From CAVWCW01 sp963753615 (lineage in GTDB: Bacteria > Pseudomonadota > Gammaproteobacteria > Chromatiales > Chromatiaceae): a stretch of DNA of 64,000 nt. The translations under genes and the position numbers were made by a program. The first letter of the stretch is position 1, and each line of letters begins with the position of its first letter. Shown one piece after another: positions 1 through 8,788 of this stretch. Location: contig CAVWCW010000005.1 of the NCBI GenBank assembly GCA_963753615.1, positions 124,001 to 188,000 of the forward strand, given 5' to 3'. The notes under the pieces are model-generated. The model did no database searches, was not told the origin of the DNA, and saw only the letters and a list, made by a program, of their open reading frames with translations.

Positions 1-586
1 GGTTCTTGTCCCAGTCCAGCAGGTAGAGCCGGTTCAGATCGGCGCTGCCCTGCAGTTTGTCCGCGGTCTCGAAGATCACCGTGGGAGCGCCCGCCGCCGG
101 TTGGTTCTTGAGCGCGAAGCCGGCCGCGACTTCTCCGCTCTCGCCGGTCTTGAACAGCAGGGCGACCTGGGTCTGGGCCGAGGCCGGGGGCGCCGGCCGA
201 TAACCGAGCAGGCCCACCAGCTTGCGCAGGTTGTCCCACTCCACGGCGGTGGGCAGATAGGCCTCGTTGGCGTAGGCGTCGAGGTACTCCCCCAGCACAT
301 GGGCGCTGCGGGCGAAGCTGCGCAGGATCTCCCAGGCGTAGTCCCGGCGCTCGTCGTAGTACTGGTCGAGCAGGCGCTTGCGGGTCTCGCGGCGGGTCTC
401 GTCCGCCAGTTCCGGAAAGCGGGTGACCAGTTCCTGCCAGCTCGGTCCGTTGCCCTGGTCGAACAGGTGCGCCAACTGCTGGCGCAGGGTTTCGAGGTAG
501 GTGACCGCGTTGCCGTCGATATAGCGGAATCGGCTCAGGCCGGCCCGGTTCCAACGCGTCAGGTCGGTCATTTGACTCAGTTTCAT
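1..586 (-). CDS. eCIS baseplate protein, gpJ-like/Pvc12-type (partial, N-terminus)
   Basis: An open frame starts at ATG 586 and runs off the left edge with no stop, giving about 195 residues. The start is well supported: GGAGGT lies just upstream, and the ATG overlaps the TGA of the preceding gene (ATGA). The visible part is helical and charged, then reads NEAYLPTAVEWDNLRKLVG followed by a GEVAAGF...FETADKL segment. I associate this pattern with the second gpJ-like baseplate protein (Pvc12/Afp12) of contractile injection systems. Its position after gp25 and gpJ homologues fits a baseplate wedge component. The family call rests on recalled similarity, and the C-terminal part is unseen. Confidence 0.7.
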   Translation of the reverse strand, partial: MKLSQMTDLTRWNRAGLSRFRYIDGNAVTYLETLRQQLAHLFDQGNGPSWQELVTRFPELADETRRETRKRLLDQYYDERRDYAWEILRSFARSAHVLGEYLDAYANEAYLPTAVEWDNLRKLVGLLGYRPAPPASAQTQVALLFKTGESGEVAAGFALKNQPAAGAPTVIFETADKLQGSADLNRLYLLDWDKN

Positions 587-1788
587 CCCGGCTTACCTCC
601 GTGCAACTGGATGCGCAGGGAGCCCCGCTCGGGGCGGGTGGTGTCGTCTTCCAGCACCGCCACCTCGTGGCCTTCCAGGACGACGCGGCCGCTGCCCGAC
701 TGGTCCCCATGGATGGAACCGACCCGTTTCATGCGGTTGATGCAGACCGACTCGACCCCGTCCAGGGCCATCAGCACCTCGATCAGGTCGCTGGCCACCA
801 GGTCCTCGCCGAACCCCAGCTTGCCCGGGGCGAAAAAGCCGTCGCTCTGGTCCACCAGGGCGGCCCGCACCTCGTCCTGGATCTCGGAGCGGAAGTAGTC
901 GCCGGCGATGCGCACCGAAATCGAGAGCACGATCCCCACTAGCAGCGCGTCGCGCAACAGCACCTCCTGGCCCACCATGCGCTGGCGCTCGATCAGATGC
1001 CGCAGCAGGGTGCGGGCGCTGCTGCCTTCGATCTGGGGCAGCTGGATATTCGGCTGGTCTTCGTCGACCAGTTCCTGGTCCTGGTAGTAGGCCAGCAGCT
1101 CGGCGCGGAAGCGCTCGAACGCCTGCTCCGGGTCGAGCGCGTCGCCGGCGATCTTCTGTTTGCTCAGGGGCTCGTCCAGCAGCAGGTTGTTGATCAGCCG
1201 CACCGCCACCACATGGCTGTGCCAGGCCCCGCTCCAAGCGGTATAGGCGTCGGCATCCAACACCAGGGGATGCGGCAATAGCTGGTCGCGGTAGTCGTCC
1301 TCGGTGACCATGCGGCGCTGCTGCTGGATCGATTCCGGCCCCCGAAGCTTGGCCTCGTCCATCAGGTGCGGATAGTAGTGCCAGAGTTTTTCCAGCGCCT
1401 GGTTGTCGGTGACTTCCGGCCCGGCATGCAGACGCGGCTTGTAGCCGATCATCTCCAGCATCCGGCGCACCGTGTCCGGGCGCCGGGCGGTCTCCAGAAA
1501 CGACTCGGCCTGAATCCGGTCGTGCATGTCGGAGAGCTGGTCGAGCACCACCGCCAGCGCTTCTACCAGCACCACCTCCATGTCCGCCGGGGTCCAGCTG
1601 CGGCGCTCGGGAAAGCGCGCCGCCAACTGCTCCAGCATAAACAGGCGGTAGCCGTCGTAGTCGCGCACGTCCCAGTCGAAGTCGTCGCCGACCTCTGGCA
1701 GGGGCGCGGGCAACTCCACCCGGCGCTGGCCGCAGTCGCCGCAGCCCTCGGAATAGACCAGCTTGACCTCCGGTTCATCCGCCATCAT
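583..1788 (-). CDS. eCIS baseplate protein J-like (Pvc11/Afp11 type)
   Basis: This 401-residue protein starts at ATG 1788, overlapping the stop of the gp25 gene (ATGA), and ends in an ATGA overlap with the next gene. Its N-terminus has a Cys pair (GCGDCG, about residues 15-20), then a long helical segment (SWTPADMEVVLVEALAVVLD) and a GYKPR motif that I associate with gpJ/Pvc11 baseplate wedge proteins. The C-terminal half has a beta-rich gpJ-like end (VLMALDGVESVCIN). Together with gp25 it would form the wedges that hold the spike hub and trigger sheath contraction. The gpJ family call is firm; the Pvc11 equivalence is by position. Confidence 0.8.
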   Translation of the reverse strand: MMADEPEVKLVYSEGCGDCGQRRVELPAPLPEVGDDFDWDVRDYDGYRLFMLEQLAARFPERRSWTPADMEVVLVEALAVVLDQLSDMHDRIQAESFLETARRPDTVRRMLEMIGYKPRLHAGPEVTDNQALEKLWHYYPHLMDEAKLRGPESIQQQRRMVTEDDYRDQLLPHPLVLDADAYTAWSGAWHSHVVAVRLINNLLLDEPLSKQKIAGDALDPEQAFERFRAELLAYYQDQELVDEDQPNIQLPQIEGSSARTLLRHLIERQRMVGQEVLLRDALLVGIVLSISVRIAGDYFRSEIQDEVRAALVDQSDGFFAPGKLGFGEDLVASDLIEVLMALDGVESVCINRMKRVGSIHGDQSGSGRVVLEGHEVAVLEDDTTRPERGSLRIQLHGGKPG

Positions 1789-2186
1789 TCATCTCCGTTG
1801 AGCACGAATTCGAGCTTTTCCGAGTGCTGCAGGGCCGCCATCTGGTAGCCGATAAGGATCTTCAGCCGCTCGTTCTCGCCGCTCACCTCCACCGAGATGG
1901 ACTCCGGCAGGACCTCGCCCTTGAGGGCCTCGGCCAGGGTGCCGAGCAGGCGTTTCTTCACCAGTTCCCAGAGCGGCGAGCTGTTCGGCTCGAACACCAG
2001 GGCACGGACGCCGATGCCGAACTCGGGCCGGTACCAGCGCTCGCCGGGGTTGGTGAACAGGATCTGCTCGATCTGCTCGCGCACGTGCTGGTGGCGGCTG
2101 CTGATGGCGGCCCCCTGGGCGCCTATTTCCAGGGGGAAGCGCAGGTAGTCCCGGTTGTTGATCAGGCTGCGGGTCAGGTTCGCCAT
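1785..2186 (-). CDS. gp25/GPW baseplate wedge protein (Pvc9/Afp9 type)
   Basis: This 133-residue protein matches the gp25/lysozyme-like baseplate family: an N-terminal YLRFPLEI segment, the helix VREQIEQILFTNPGERWYRP and the signature FGIGVRALVFEP. In T4 phage, eCIS and T6SS this protein nucleates sheath assembly by presenting a sheath-like handshake fold at the baseplate. It sits between the spike (stop at 2188) and gpJ (4-bp overlap), as in Afp/PVC loci. The start ATG 2186 lies directly beside the spike stop. Length is normal for the family and no disruption is seen. Confidence 0.88.
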   Translation of the reverse strand: MANLTRSLINNRDYLRFPLEIGAQGAAISSRHQHVREQIEQILFTNPGERWYRPEFGIGVRALVFEPNSSPLWELVKKRLLGTLAEALKGEVLPESISVEVSGENERLKILIGYQMAALQHSEKLEFVLNGDE

Positions 2187-2187
2187 G

Positions 2188-3012
2188 TCATTTCACCATG
2201 CAGGTGGTGCTGAGCGTGCTGATCTCGCCCTGGGGGATGGGCGGCGAGGTGGGGGCGCCGGGTGCGGTGGTGGTGTGCATGTGAGTGGCGAACAGGCTGA
2301 GAAAGCTCTGACCCTTGATCAGGGGCTCGCCGCCGCTGCCGCCGACGTTGACCAGGCTGCCCTCGATGGTGACCACGGCGCTGCTGCTGACCGTGACCCC
2401 GCCGCCCTGCATCTCGATCTTGTTGCCGTTGCTGTCGGTCACCGTGGTGCCGGTGGCCTCCATGACGATGCTGTTGCCGTTGCTGTCGGCGATCTCCACC
2501 TTGGAATCCGCCGCGTTCAGCACCAGTGTCGCGCCGGCCGCGTCGGTGACCTGTACCACGCCTTCCGGGTCGATCTTTAGCTCGCTGCCGGCGGGATGGT
2601 AGAGGCGTATCTCCTCCTCGCCCGCGGTGTCGTCGAACGAGAGTATCTGCCCGGACGGGGTCTTGAGCTGGCGCATGTGCGGCGAGCGGTCTGCCGCCTC
2701 GCTGGGCACATCGCCGCTTTGCTGCCAGACGGTGCCGGTCCAGATCGGCTTGTTCACATTACCGGCCTCGAACTCCACCCACACCTGGGCCCCGACCTCG
2801 GGCACCAGAAACAGCCCCTGGTCCGCCAGCCCGCCGAACGGCAGGCAAGGCTCGGCCCAGTGGCTGACCGCCTCGCTGCCCAACACTTCGGGCACCTGCA
2901 GGGTGACCCGGGCCCGGTTCTCCGGATCCGCATTGTCCACCACCAGGCCCCGGTACTTGCCGAAATACTGCTCCTGGACGCGGGTTACCAGTTGCTGCAC
3001 CTGTCCATCCAT
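2188..3012 (-). CDS. eCIS spike protein, gpV/gp5-like (C-terminal half of a split VgrG)
   Basis: The 274-residue product starts with a gpV/gp5-type OB fold (KYRGLVVDNADPENRARV, then W...FGG and VPEVGAQVWVEFEAG, about residues 18-100). A Gly/Asp/Asn-rich repetitive stretch follows (about 130-220: LVLNAADSKVEIADSNG, IVMEATGTTVTDSNG, IEMQGGGVTVSSS), typical of the trimeric beta-helix of spike proteins. The end carries HMHTTTAPGAPTSPP, seen in tail-spike tips. It is the membrane-piercing needle. The gpD-like hub half is encoded separately just upstream and its stop overlaps this start, so the VgrG/Pvc8 equivalent is split in two. No PAAR gene is visible in the window. Confidence 0.85.
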   Translation of the reverse strand: MDGQVQQLVTRVQEQYFGKYRGLVVDNADPENRARVTLQVPEVLGSEAVSHWAEPCLPFGGLADQGLFLVPEVGAQVWVEFEAGNVNKPIWTGTVWQQSGDVPSEAADRSPHMRQLKTPSGQILSFDDTAGEEEIRLYHPAGSELKIDPEGVVQVTDAAGATLVLNAADSKVEIADSNGNSIVMEATGTTVTDSNGNKIEMQGGGVTVSSSAVVTIEGSLVNVGGSGGEPLIKGQSFLSLFATHMHTTTAPGAPTSPPIPQGEISTLSTTCMVK

Positions 3013-4153
3013 CAGATGACTCCTGCCAGAATGTGCTCGTCGCTGGTCTCGTCGCCTGCCGACGCATTGCGGACCAGTTCGAAATCGACGTGATAGCCGC
3101 TGCCGTCAAAGGTGTGAACCGTGCGGTCCACGTACCACTTGCCGTTGTTCTGGCCGCTGCCGCCCACCTCCACCACGGTGCCGGGCAGCAGCAGGCCGCC
3201 GTAGGCGGTGCCGTCCAGGCGCCCGCTGGCCTTCAGCTTGAAGGCCCGTTCCTCGGCCTGGCCCTGGGCATTGGCATCGCCGGCGGCCTGGTTGTTGCCG
3301 TTGCCCGGGGGCAGGCACCACTCGAAGTCGTCGAGCCCGCGGTCCGAGGAGTCGGCGCCACGGCTGCCGAAGGGCGCCAGCTGCGGCACCTGGCTGGCCT
3401 GGGCGACCTCGGCGCCGCTGAGCGGGGCGGTGGAGACCCGCACTCCGGTCCGGCTGATAGCCGTCGTAGGCGACATTGAAGCTGAGGCAGTTGGTCTCGC
3501 GCCCGGCCTGGATCATCAGCTTGTTGCCGGCGGCCTCGGCCGAGGCCCGGGGTGGGCCAAAGTAGAGCTGGCGCACGCCCCCTGGACGGTCGCGAAGGTA
3601 CCACTCGTATTGCTTCTCCTCCGCCAGCTCGCGGATAAAGCGGTAATCGGTCTTGTTCTGGTGCCGGGTGTCCACCGGGGTGGAAGCGAGATCGGTGTCC
3701 AGGGTCAGGCCGTAGGGGCGAATGATTTCACTGATGATTTCCAGGCTCTCGCGCCCCTCGCCCCAGGTCACGCCGGCGGCAGTTGCGGTCCATGGCGGCG
3801 AAGATGTCCTGGCAATCCAGGGTCACGGTGGCGACGCTGCCGCGCTCGGGGATCTCGGTGCCGATCTCCCGGATGTAACCGCTGAAGAAGGGCTCTTCCG
3901 CGTCGCCGAACACCACCTGGATCTCGACCTGGGCCCAGGTCTGCAACCGGGCGTCTTCGGCCAGCGGCCAACGGCCCTCGGCGTCGCGCATCATGGCGAA
4001 GGTGAGTTTCGCCTCGGCACTGTCGCGCCGGGTCAGGGTGACCTGGGTGGTCTGCAGATTGGGGTAGAACTCGGAGAACTCGCTGCCGCCGATCTTGACG
4101 ATGCACTCGCCGGTGTCGCGGGTGTCCAGGCCGAGGAAGCTGGCCAGACTCAT
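3012..4153 (-). CDS. eCIS hub protein, late control gene D-like (frameshifted)
   Basis: Three frames together encode one gpD-like hub protein of about 380 residues. ATG 4153 opens MSLASFLGLDTRDTGEC in an ATGA overlap with the preceding gene. The frame changes near 3775 to read GRESLEIISEIIRPYGLTL and YRFIRELAEEKQYEWYLRD, then again near 3460 to read VSTAPLSGAEVAQASQVPQ through to the stop at 3012. IREL.EE..YEWY is characteristic of gpD/VgrG first domains. The protein forms the trimeric hub linking tube to spike. Both breaks are single-base and look like sequence errors, because homology is continuous across them. Confidence 0.78.
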
Positions 4154-4439
4154 TTGCGCGGCTCCCGGGAAGCGGGGATGGCGACGATGTCGCCATGCAT
4201 CGGTTCGTCGAGCAATTCGAAGCCGTAGAGAAAGGCCGGATTGGCGTCCATGATGCGCCACCAGCGGCGGTCGCTCTTGTAGTAGTCGTTGGCCAGGTGA
4301 TCCAGGCGATCGCTGTGCAGCACCGTGTGCTCGGCCAGCCCCGGGGGGCTGGTCAGGCGCCGCTCGCGGTAGCCGGGAAAGACGTCCGGCGTCTGCCGAA
4401 CGGCTTGGTGTTTTCGTAACGGGAACCTTTTCTGCGCAT
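4150..4439 (-). CDS. small tail protein X/LysM-like baseplate protein (frameshifted)
   Basis: ATG 4439 opens MRRKGSRYENTKPFG; a one-base correction near 4385-4400 continues into VFPGYRERRLTS and ends at 4150, for about 96 residues. The later part (HSDRLDHLANDYYKSDRRWWRIMDAN) has the D.L..LA..YY.....WW.I...N pattern of phage tail protein X and LysM-type tail proteins, which bind the tube-baseplate junction or peptidoglycan. The stop overlaps the next ATG (ATGA). Position between the tube initiator and the gpD hub matches LysM-bearing genes in eCIS loci. Uncorrected, only 28 residues would be made. Confidence 0.62.
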
Positions 4440-4451
4440 CTCGGACTCCGG

Positions 4452-5084
4452 TCAGAAGGGCAACGGCAGGTTCACCAGATTGGCGGCCGCCATGATCATG
4501 CGCTGCACCTGCTCCACCTGGTAGAAGGGGTTGGTGCTCTCCAATACCTGCAGCGAGATACTTGCCTTGGCCCGGTAGGGCTTGAGCAGCGGCAGGTGGG
4601 CCTGTTCCTCGATACTCAGGCTGGTGCAGAACACCGGCAGGATGTGAGTGCCCCAGACGAACAGCAGCACCGACAGGTGTTCGTCACGCTCGTGGGCATG
4701 GGCGCCGGTGCCGCCGAGCGCGGCCATCATCTGGAACGGCCCCGGGCCATTGACCTTGGGTTCGAGCATGCTGCGCAGGGTGGCGATCTCCGGCTCCACC
4801 CCCGATACCCGCGCTATGGCATGCATGGGATGGCTCGGGTCCGCCAGCTTGTCGGTGGCATCGAGCAGGATGTCGAAGCTGATGGTCTCGGCGGCGGCCG
4901 AGGCGGCCTGGCCAATGCGGTTGCTCTCGCCCGGGGTAACGAAATCGGCGATGGGCAGGGCGCTGGCGTCGAAGCTGACGGTGCGGCTGCGGGTCAGGGT
5001 CTCCGGATTTAGCTCGAACTCCAGCACCAGCGGCGGCAGGCTCAGGGCGTATTCCACCAACATGCCTTTGGCGGTTTGGATCAT
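4452..5084 (-). CDS. eCIS tube-initiator protein (Pvc7/CIS tube family)
   Basis: The 210-residue product has the features of the CIS tube-initiator family: an N-terminal LEFELNPETLTRSRTVSF segment, a middle FDILLDATDKLA, and a C-terminal pattern with PVFCTSLSIEEQAHLPLLKPYRA. In Afp and PVC the equivalent protein sits between the baseplate hub and the first ring of inner tube and seeds its polymerisation. ATG 5084 overlaps the stop of the preceding small gene (ATGA). No LysM repeat is seen inside it; that function may lie in the next small gene. The reading frame is intact. Confidence 0.8.
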   Translation of the reverse strand: MIQTAKGMLVEYALSLPPLVLEFELNPETLTRSRTVSFDASALPIADFVTPGESNRIGQAASAAAETISFDILLDATDKLADPSHPMHAIARVSGVEPEIATLRSMLEPKVNGPGPFQMMAALGGTGAHAHERDEHLSVLLFVWGTHILPVFCTSLSIEEQAHLPLLKPYRAKASISLQVLESTNPFYQVEQVQRMIMAAANLVNLPLPF

Positions 5085-5332
5085 CGGCCTTTACCTCCGG
5101 CTTGCGGCTTGCGGATCTGCGCCGCCAGTGCCGGACCCAGGCGCTCCGCCGCCCGCCCGGCGACCCCGGCAAAGGGCCCCTTCAGGGCCAGATTGAGCTC
5201 CCGGGCGCTACCCAGGTCGGCGGCCTGGCGCTGCAACTGCTCGGCGAGCTGGCGCGCGAGTAGCACCGGGTCGCCCTGCCAGCCCTGGGGTAGACGGATC
5301 GTGAGTCGCTCGATGTCGACGCGGCGGCTCAT
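5081..5332 (-). CDS. small eCIS-operon protein of unknown function (83 aa)
   Basis: An 83-residue protein begins MSRRVDIERLTIRLPQGW at ATG 5332, in an ATGA overlap with the ATPase stop, and ends in an ATGA overlap with the tube-initiator gene. The tight coupling supports it being real. It is basic and Ala/Gln/Arg-rich with a predicted helix (LARQLAEQLQRQAADL, about residues 24-40) and no Cys or membrane segment. The opening IERLTIRLP resembles a beta strand. I do not recognise a family. Its place between the ATPase and the tube initiator suggests an assembly or chaperone role, which is inference only. Confidence 0.65.
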   Translation of the reverse strand: MSRRVDIERLTIRLPQGWQGDPVLLARQLAEQLQRQAADLGSARELNLALKGPFAGVAGRAAERLGPALAAQIRKPQAGGKGR

Positions 5333-6666
5333 GCCTCGTCCCCCGCCATAATGCCCTGGGGCAGGTACTCCGCCAGCTGGCGGAGCTGGTTGCTGCGGGT
5401 CTGGCCGTCGGTCTTTTGCAGTACCCGCCAGACGCCGACCGCGACCTCGGCGAGCCCAATCGGACGCGCTTCCGCGGCCGCCAGGATCGCCGCATGATGC
5501 GCGGCATTTCGGATCTCGCCGCCGGTCAGGGCCACCGCCTCGGCCACCAGTTCCAGATCCAGGTCGGCGGCCCGAGGCGCCTTGGGGGGCAGCAGCCGCT
5601 GCCACAGGGCCAGGCGCTCCCGCGCCTCAGGGCGGGCGAAACCGACCACGAAATGGAACCGGCGCTGAAACGCCTGATCGATCTGCTTGCGCAGATTGGT
5701 GGTGAGGACGCAGGGCCCCTGGTGCTGCTCGATGCGCGACAGCAGATGGCTGACCTCCATATTGGCATAGCGGTCGCGGGCGTCCTTGACCTCTCCGCGC
5801 TTGCCCATCAGGGCGTCCACCTCGTCGAACTGCAGCAGGATCGCCCGCCCCTTTACCGCATCGAACAGGGTATTTAGGTTCTTCTCGGTCTCGCCGATGT
5901 ACTTGCTCACCAGGGCCCCGAGGTCCACCCGGTACAGGTCCCAGCCGAGCTGGTTGGCGATGACGCTGGCGGCGAAGGTTTTGCCGGTGCCGGAGGGCCC
6001 GCTGAACAGGGCGATGGGCCCGCCCGCCGGGCGCCCGCCCCAGTCTTCCACCACCCGCTCGCCGTGGCGAATCCACAGCAGGTACTCCTGCAGCATGCGC
6101 CGCTGGGCCGGGGAGATGATCAGCTCGTCCCAGTCGGCGCGGATGTCGATCGGCACCGCGCCGGGAATGCGCAACCGCTGCGCCGGCAGCCCGGTGAGCA
6201 CCGGCAGCAGGGCCGGATGGGGCTGCAGCCGCAGCAGCGGACCTTCGCCCTCGCTCACCAGCAGGCCCCGATTGGCCAGTTCCGCCGCCAGTTGCCGAGC
6301 CAACACATATTCCTGCTGGTTGAACGCCAGCAACCGGTGCAGAAAGGCCAGGGTCGGGAAAGCGCCGTTGCTCTGCTGGAGGTCCTGGAACAGCAGGGCC
6401 GCCCCGGGATTCACCGCCGGGGCATAGACCGCGGCCAGGATATCCAGCGCCAGGTCCGGCAACTGCTCCAGGGCCAGGGCCTGCCACAGGCTGGGCTCCT
6501 GTCGCAGCCGCTCGACCTGGCGTTGGCTGTCGCGCAGCTGTTGCAGCAGGGACTCCGCCGGCTGGGCCTCGCCGCGGGACTCCAGCAGGCATTGGGCCAG
6601 GATCTCGATGCGCCGCCACTCCGCATCCAGGCCGGCAGGCTGCAGCATTTCCGCCACCGCCGCCAT
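5329..6666 (-). CDS. AAA+ ATPase of the contractile injection system (Pvc15/Afp15 type)
   Basis: This 445-residue protein starts at ATG 6666 (ATGA overlap with the DUF4255 gene). The N-terminal 200 residues are helical and Leu-rich without a recognised domain. The AAA+ core then shows Walker A GPSGTGKT (about residue 225), Walker B LLQFDEVDAL, sensor-1 TTNLRKQID and an arginine finger FQRRFHF. It resembles the membrane-AAA/FtsH-like ATPases found in almost all eCIS loci, where the ATPase is needed for particle assembly or recycling. The same frame is open upstream to 7617, but that part overlaps the DUF4255 gene and is a shadow. Confidence 0.85.
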   Translation of the reverse strand: MAAVAEMLQPAGLDAEWRRIEILAQCLLESRGEAQPAESLLQQLRDSQRQVERLRQEPSLWQALALEQLPDLALDILAAVYAPAVNPGAALLFQDLQQSNGAFPTLAFLHRLLAFNQQEYVLARQLAAELANRGLLVSEGEGPLLRLQPHPALLPVLTGLPAQRLRIPGAVPIDIRADWDELIISPAQRRMLQEYLLWIRHGERVVEDWGGRPAGGPIALFSGPSGTGKTFAASVIANQLGWDLYRVDLGALVSKYIGETEKNLNTLFDAVKGRAILLQFDEVDALMGKRGEVKDARDRYANMEVSHLLSRIEQHQGPCVLTTNLRKQIDQAFQRRFHFVVGFARPEARERLALWQRLLPPKAPRAADLDLELVAEAVALTGGEIRNAAHHAAILAAAEARPIGLAEVAVGVWRVLQKTDGQTRSNQLRQLAEYLPQGIMAGDEA

Positions 6667-7841
6667 CAGGGGCTCTCCCGGGTCAGGGTGATCAGCAGCG
6701 GATTGCTGCGGACGCGCAGGCCGCCGCTGTCCCCATGGGGCAGAACCACCCACTGCCCGGTCTCGGTATCGAAGCGGATATGCCGCTCCACCCAAAGCTG
6801 CAGCTGCCAGCTGTGATTGCCGGCGTCGATGCCGGTCCAGTGAGCCTGGGCGAGGGTGAAGCCGGTGGCGCCGGGGGCCGGTAGTTGATCCACATCGATG
6901 CCGTCGGCGTCCGCCGACAGGCCGGTGACCGGGTCGATCTCCTGCCACTGCCCGCCGCTGCTGCCGGCATTGGGGTTCTGCAGCAACTGGCCGACCAGAG
7001 TCAGGTCGCCGATCTGGGCGCTGTCGCCGGCGATCCAGATCTCGACTTGGGGAAAGGCGCTGAAATCCGCCTGACCGCCGACGCCCTCGGGGACCCCGAG
7101 ATTCATCGCCAAGCTCGCCTCGCGGGCGTTCGCCGCCCCGCTGAGCATGACCGCGGCCGGCGCCCACTGGGGATTGGCGCTGTCCACCGCCACCGAGGGC
7201 ACCAGCGGATAGAGCGTATCCCGCCCGGCGGGCCAGGCCTGGTGGCGCTGCGCCATGTCGCCGCTGGCGAGGGTACCCAGAGAGGCCACCCGCGCAGGTT
7301 GGGCCGCGGGGGTAGCGGGCTCGATCGGGGCCAGGGCGATCTCGTAGACCACCGAGGGCCGGTAGATGGTGTCGCCCTGGGTCGACCAGAGCTGATTGAT
7401 CTGCTCGTCGGCCAGGGGCCGGGGAATGAACTGGGTATGCCAGACCTCGCCCGCGTCGTCGCCTGCGAGCAGCATTACCGGCTGCTCCTGGAACAGCCGG
7501 ATCACCTGGGACAGCATGCGCAGCTCGTTGAGGCCGGCGGAAAAATCGACCTGATTGTCGTTGTCGATGTCTTCGTCGATGCCGAAGGCGGTGATCACGC
7601 AGAACATGCGCAGCCACTGCACCTCGCCCGGCAGGGCGTCGGCATCGAAGCCGAAGGGCTCGAAGCGGTAGAAGAACAGATTCAGGGTGTTGGCGTTGTT
7701 GACCGCCGCCAGATTGGCCCCGGGCGCTCCGATGGTGACCCGCACGTTCCAGTCCACCGGGCTCGGGGTCTGCCCCAGGGTATCAACATGCTCGCGCACC
7801 AGATTACAGATGTTGGCAAGCGATGAGGTGGGAAGCGGCAT
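6666..7841 (-). CDS. DUF4255 tail-terminator (cap) protein, Pvc16/Afp16 type
   Basis: The 391-residue product begins with a DUF4255 domain (about residues 1-190): VDWNVRVTIGAPGA, NTLNLFFYRFEPFGF and LRMFCVITAFG are hallmarks. In Afp, protein 16 caps the tube and terminates sheath and tube growth. The C-terminal part (about 200-390) is beta-rich with Asp/Gly loops and a final LLITLTRESP, suggesting an added Ig-like domain. It lies 1 bp from the preceding Pro/Ala-rich gene and overlaps the ATPase gene (ATGA). Association with sheath, tube and ATPase makes this a reliable marker of an eCIS rather than a prophage tail. Confidence 0.85.
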   Translation of the reverse strand: MPLPTSSLANICNLVREHVDTLGQTPSPVDWNVRVTIGAPGANLAAVNNANTLNLFFYRFEPFGFDADALPGEVQWLRMFCVITAFGIDEDIDNDNQVDFSAGLNELRMLSQVIRLFQEQPVMLLAGDDAGEVWHTQFIPRPLADEQINQLWSTQGDTIYRPSVVYEIALAPIEPATPAAQPARVASLGTLASGDMAQRHQAWPAGRDTLYPLVPSVAVDSANPQWAPAAVMLSGAANAREASLAMNLGVPEGVGGQADFSAFPQVEIWIAGDSAQIGDLTLVGQLLQNPNAGSSGGQWQEIDPVTGLSADADGIDVDQLPAPGATGFTLAQAHWTGIDAGNHSWQLQLWVERHIRFDTETGQWVVLPHGDSGGLRVRSNPLLITLTRESP

Positions 7842-7842
7842 C

Positions 7843-8788
7843 TCACAATCCTCGCCGGCCGAAGGGATTGGAACGAGCCGGCGCCGGCTGGCTGCTGCGG
7901 ATTCGGGGCCTGGGGGCCGCTTGGTCTTCTACCAGCACATTGATCTGGCCGATGCGCACCTGGGGCAGTTCCGGGGGCCGGGGCGAGGGGCTCCAGTCCC
8001 GGGTCCGCGGCACCGGCCGCTGGGCTGCACTCGCGGCTGGCCCTGCGGGCGCCCGCTCCGGGACCGGCAGCGCCCCCCCGATGGCGATGATGACCAAGTT
8101 CGGGACAATCTCGCCCTCGGGGGCGGCCTCCACCGGCGCCGGTCCCGCTGCCAGGTCGGACTGGATCTGACCGGGCGCCGGCGCCGATGGCGCCGACCCG
8201 GTCCGCGAAGCCTGGCTCGCCGGAGACGGGGCGGGACCGGCAGCGGCCCTAGGAGCAACTGTGTCGGGGCGGGCTGCGCGGGCTGGGTTGGGAGCGACCA
8301 CGTCTGCCGGACGCTCCGGCCGGCGCTCCGCCGGGTGCTCGGTAGCGGGGCTGGGCCATAGGCGGCGCAGCGGCGACCCGGGCTGGGCTCACTGCGGCGG
8401 CCATGGCTTCTCGGGCCTGGGGTTCGAGCTGTCGGGTCGCCGGCATTGCAGCGTCCGGCTCTGGGGTCGACGCCTCCGGGCCGGCGCCGGGCAGGGCCGG
8501 TTCGGATTCCTGGGCCGGAATCGCGGCAAGGGAGTCCGCCTCAGGCTCGCGCTCGTCTCTTGGGCCTGCCGGGAGCGACCGCCGATCGCCTTCGCCCGAG
8601 TCCACCACCGGCGGGGCGAAATCGAGCTGACCGGCGGCGGCACCGGGCATCGGCGCGGGCTCTTCCGCGGCCAGCACGTCCCCGGAGCCCAGATCCGGCT
8701 GGGTTGGTGCCTGCAGCGCGACCGGCGGCCGGTCGCCGCCGCGGGCCGGTTGCCGGCTGTGTTGGATCAACGCGGTTAGGAACTTCAC
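7843..8788 (-). CDS. Pro/Ala-rich eCIS-operon protein of unknown function (frameshifted)
   Basis: GTG 8788 overlaps the stop of the preceding gene (GTGA). The first frame encodes VKFLTALIQHSRQPARGGDR and a long Pro/Ala/Glu-rich linker; a one-base shift around 8290-8345 continues into a second Pro/Ala-rich frame ending at 7843, for about 314 residues. The only ordered-looking part is near the end: PEGEIVPNLVIIAIGG, then LPQVRIGQINVLVED and NPFGRRGL. Short VxIGxIxV tails occur in low-complexity proteins of phage-tail and eCIS operons, so this may be a docking motif on a disordered tether. Function unknown. The frameshift position is approximate because the sequence there is low-complexity. Confidence 0.55.

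Noticed and set aside
6667..7617. A long upstream extension of the AAA+ ATPase frame to 7617 on the minus strand
   Set aside because: It lies wholly within the DUF4255 gene, whose protein has clear family features. The extension is Arg/Gly/Pro-rich shadow sequence and the ATGA overlap fixes the ATPase start at 6666.
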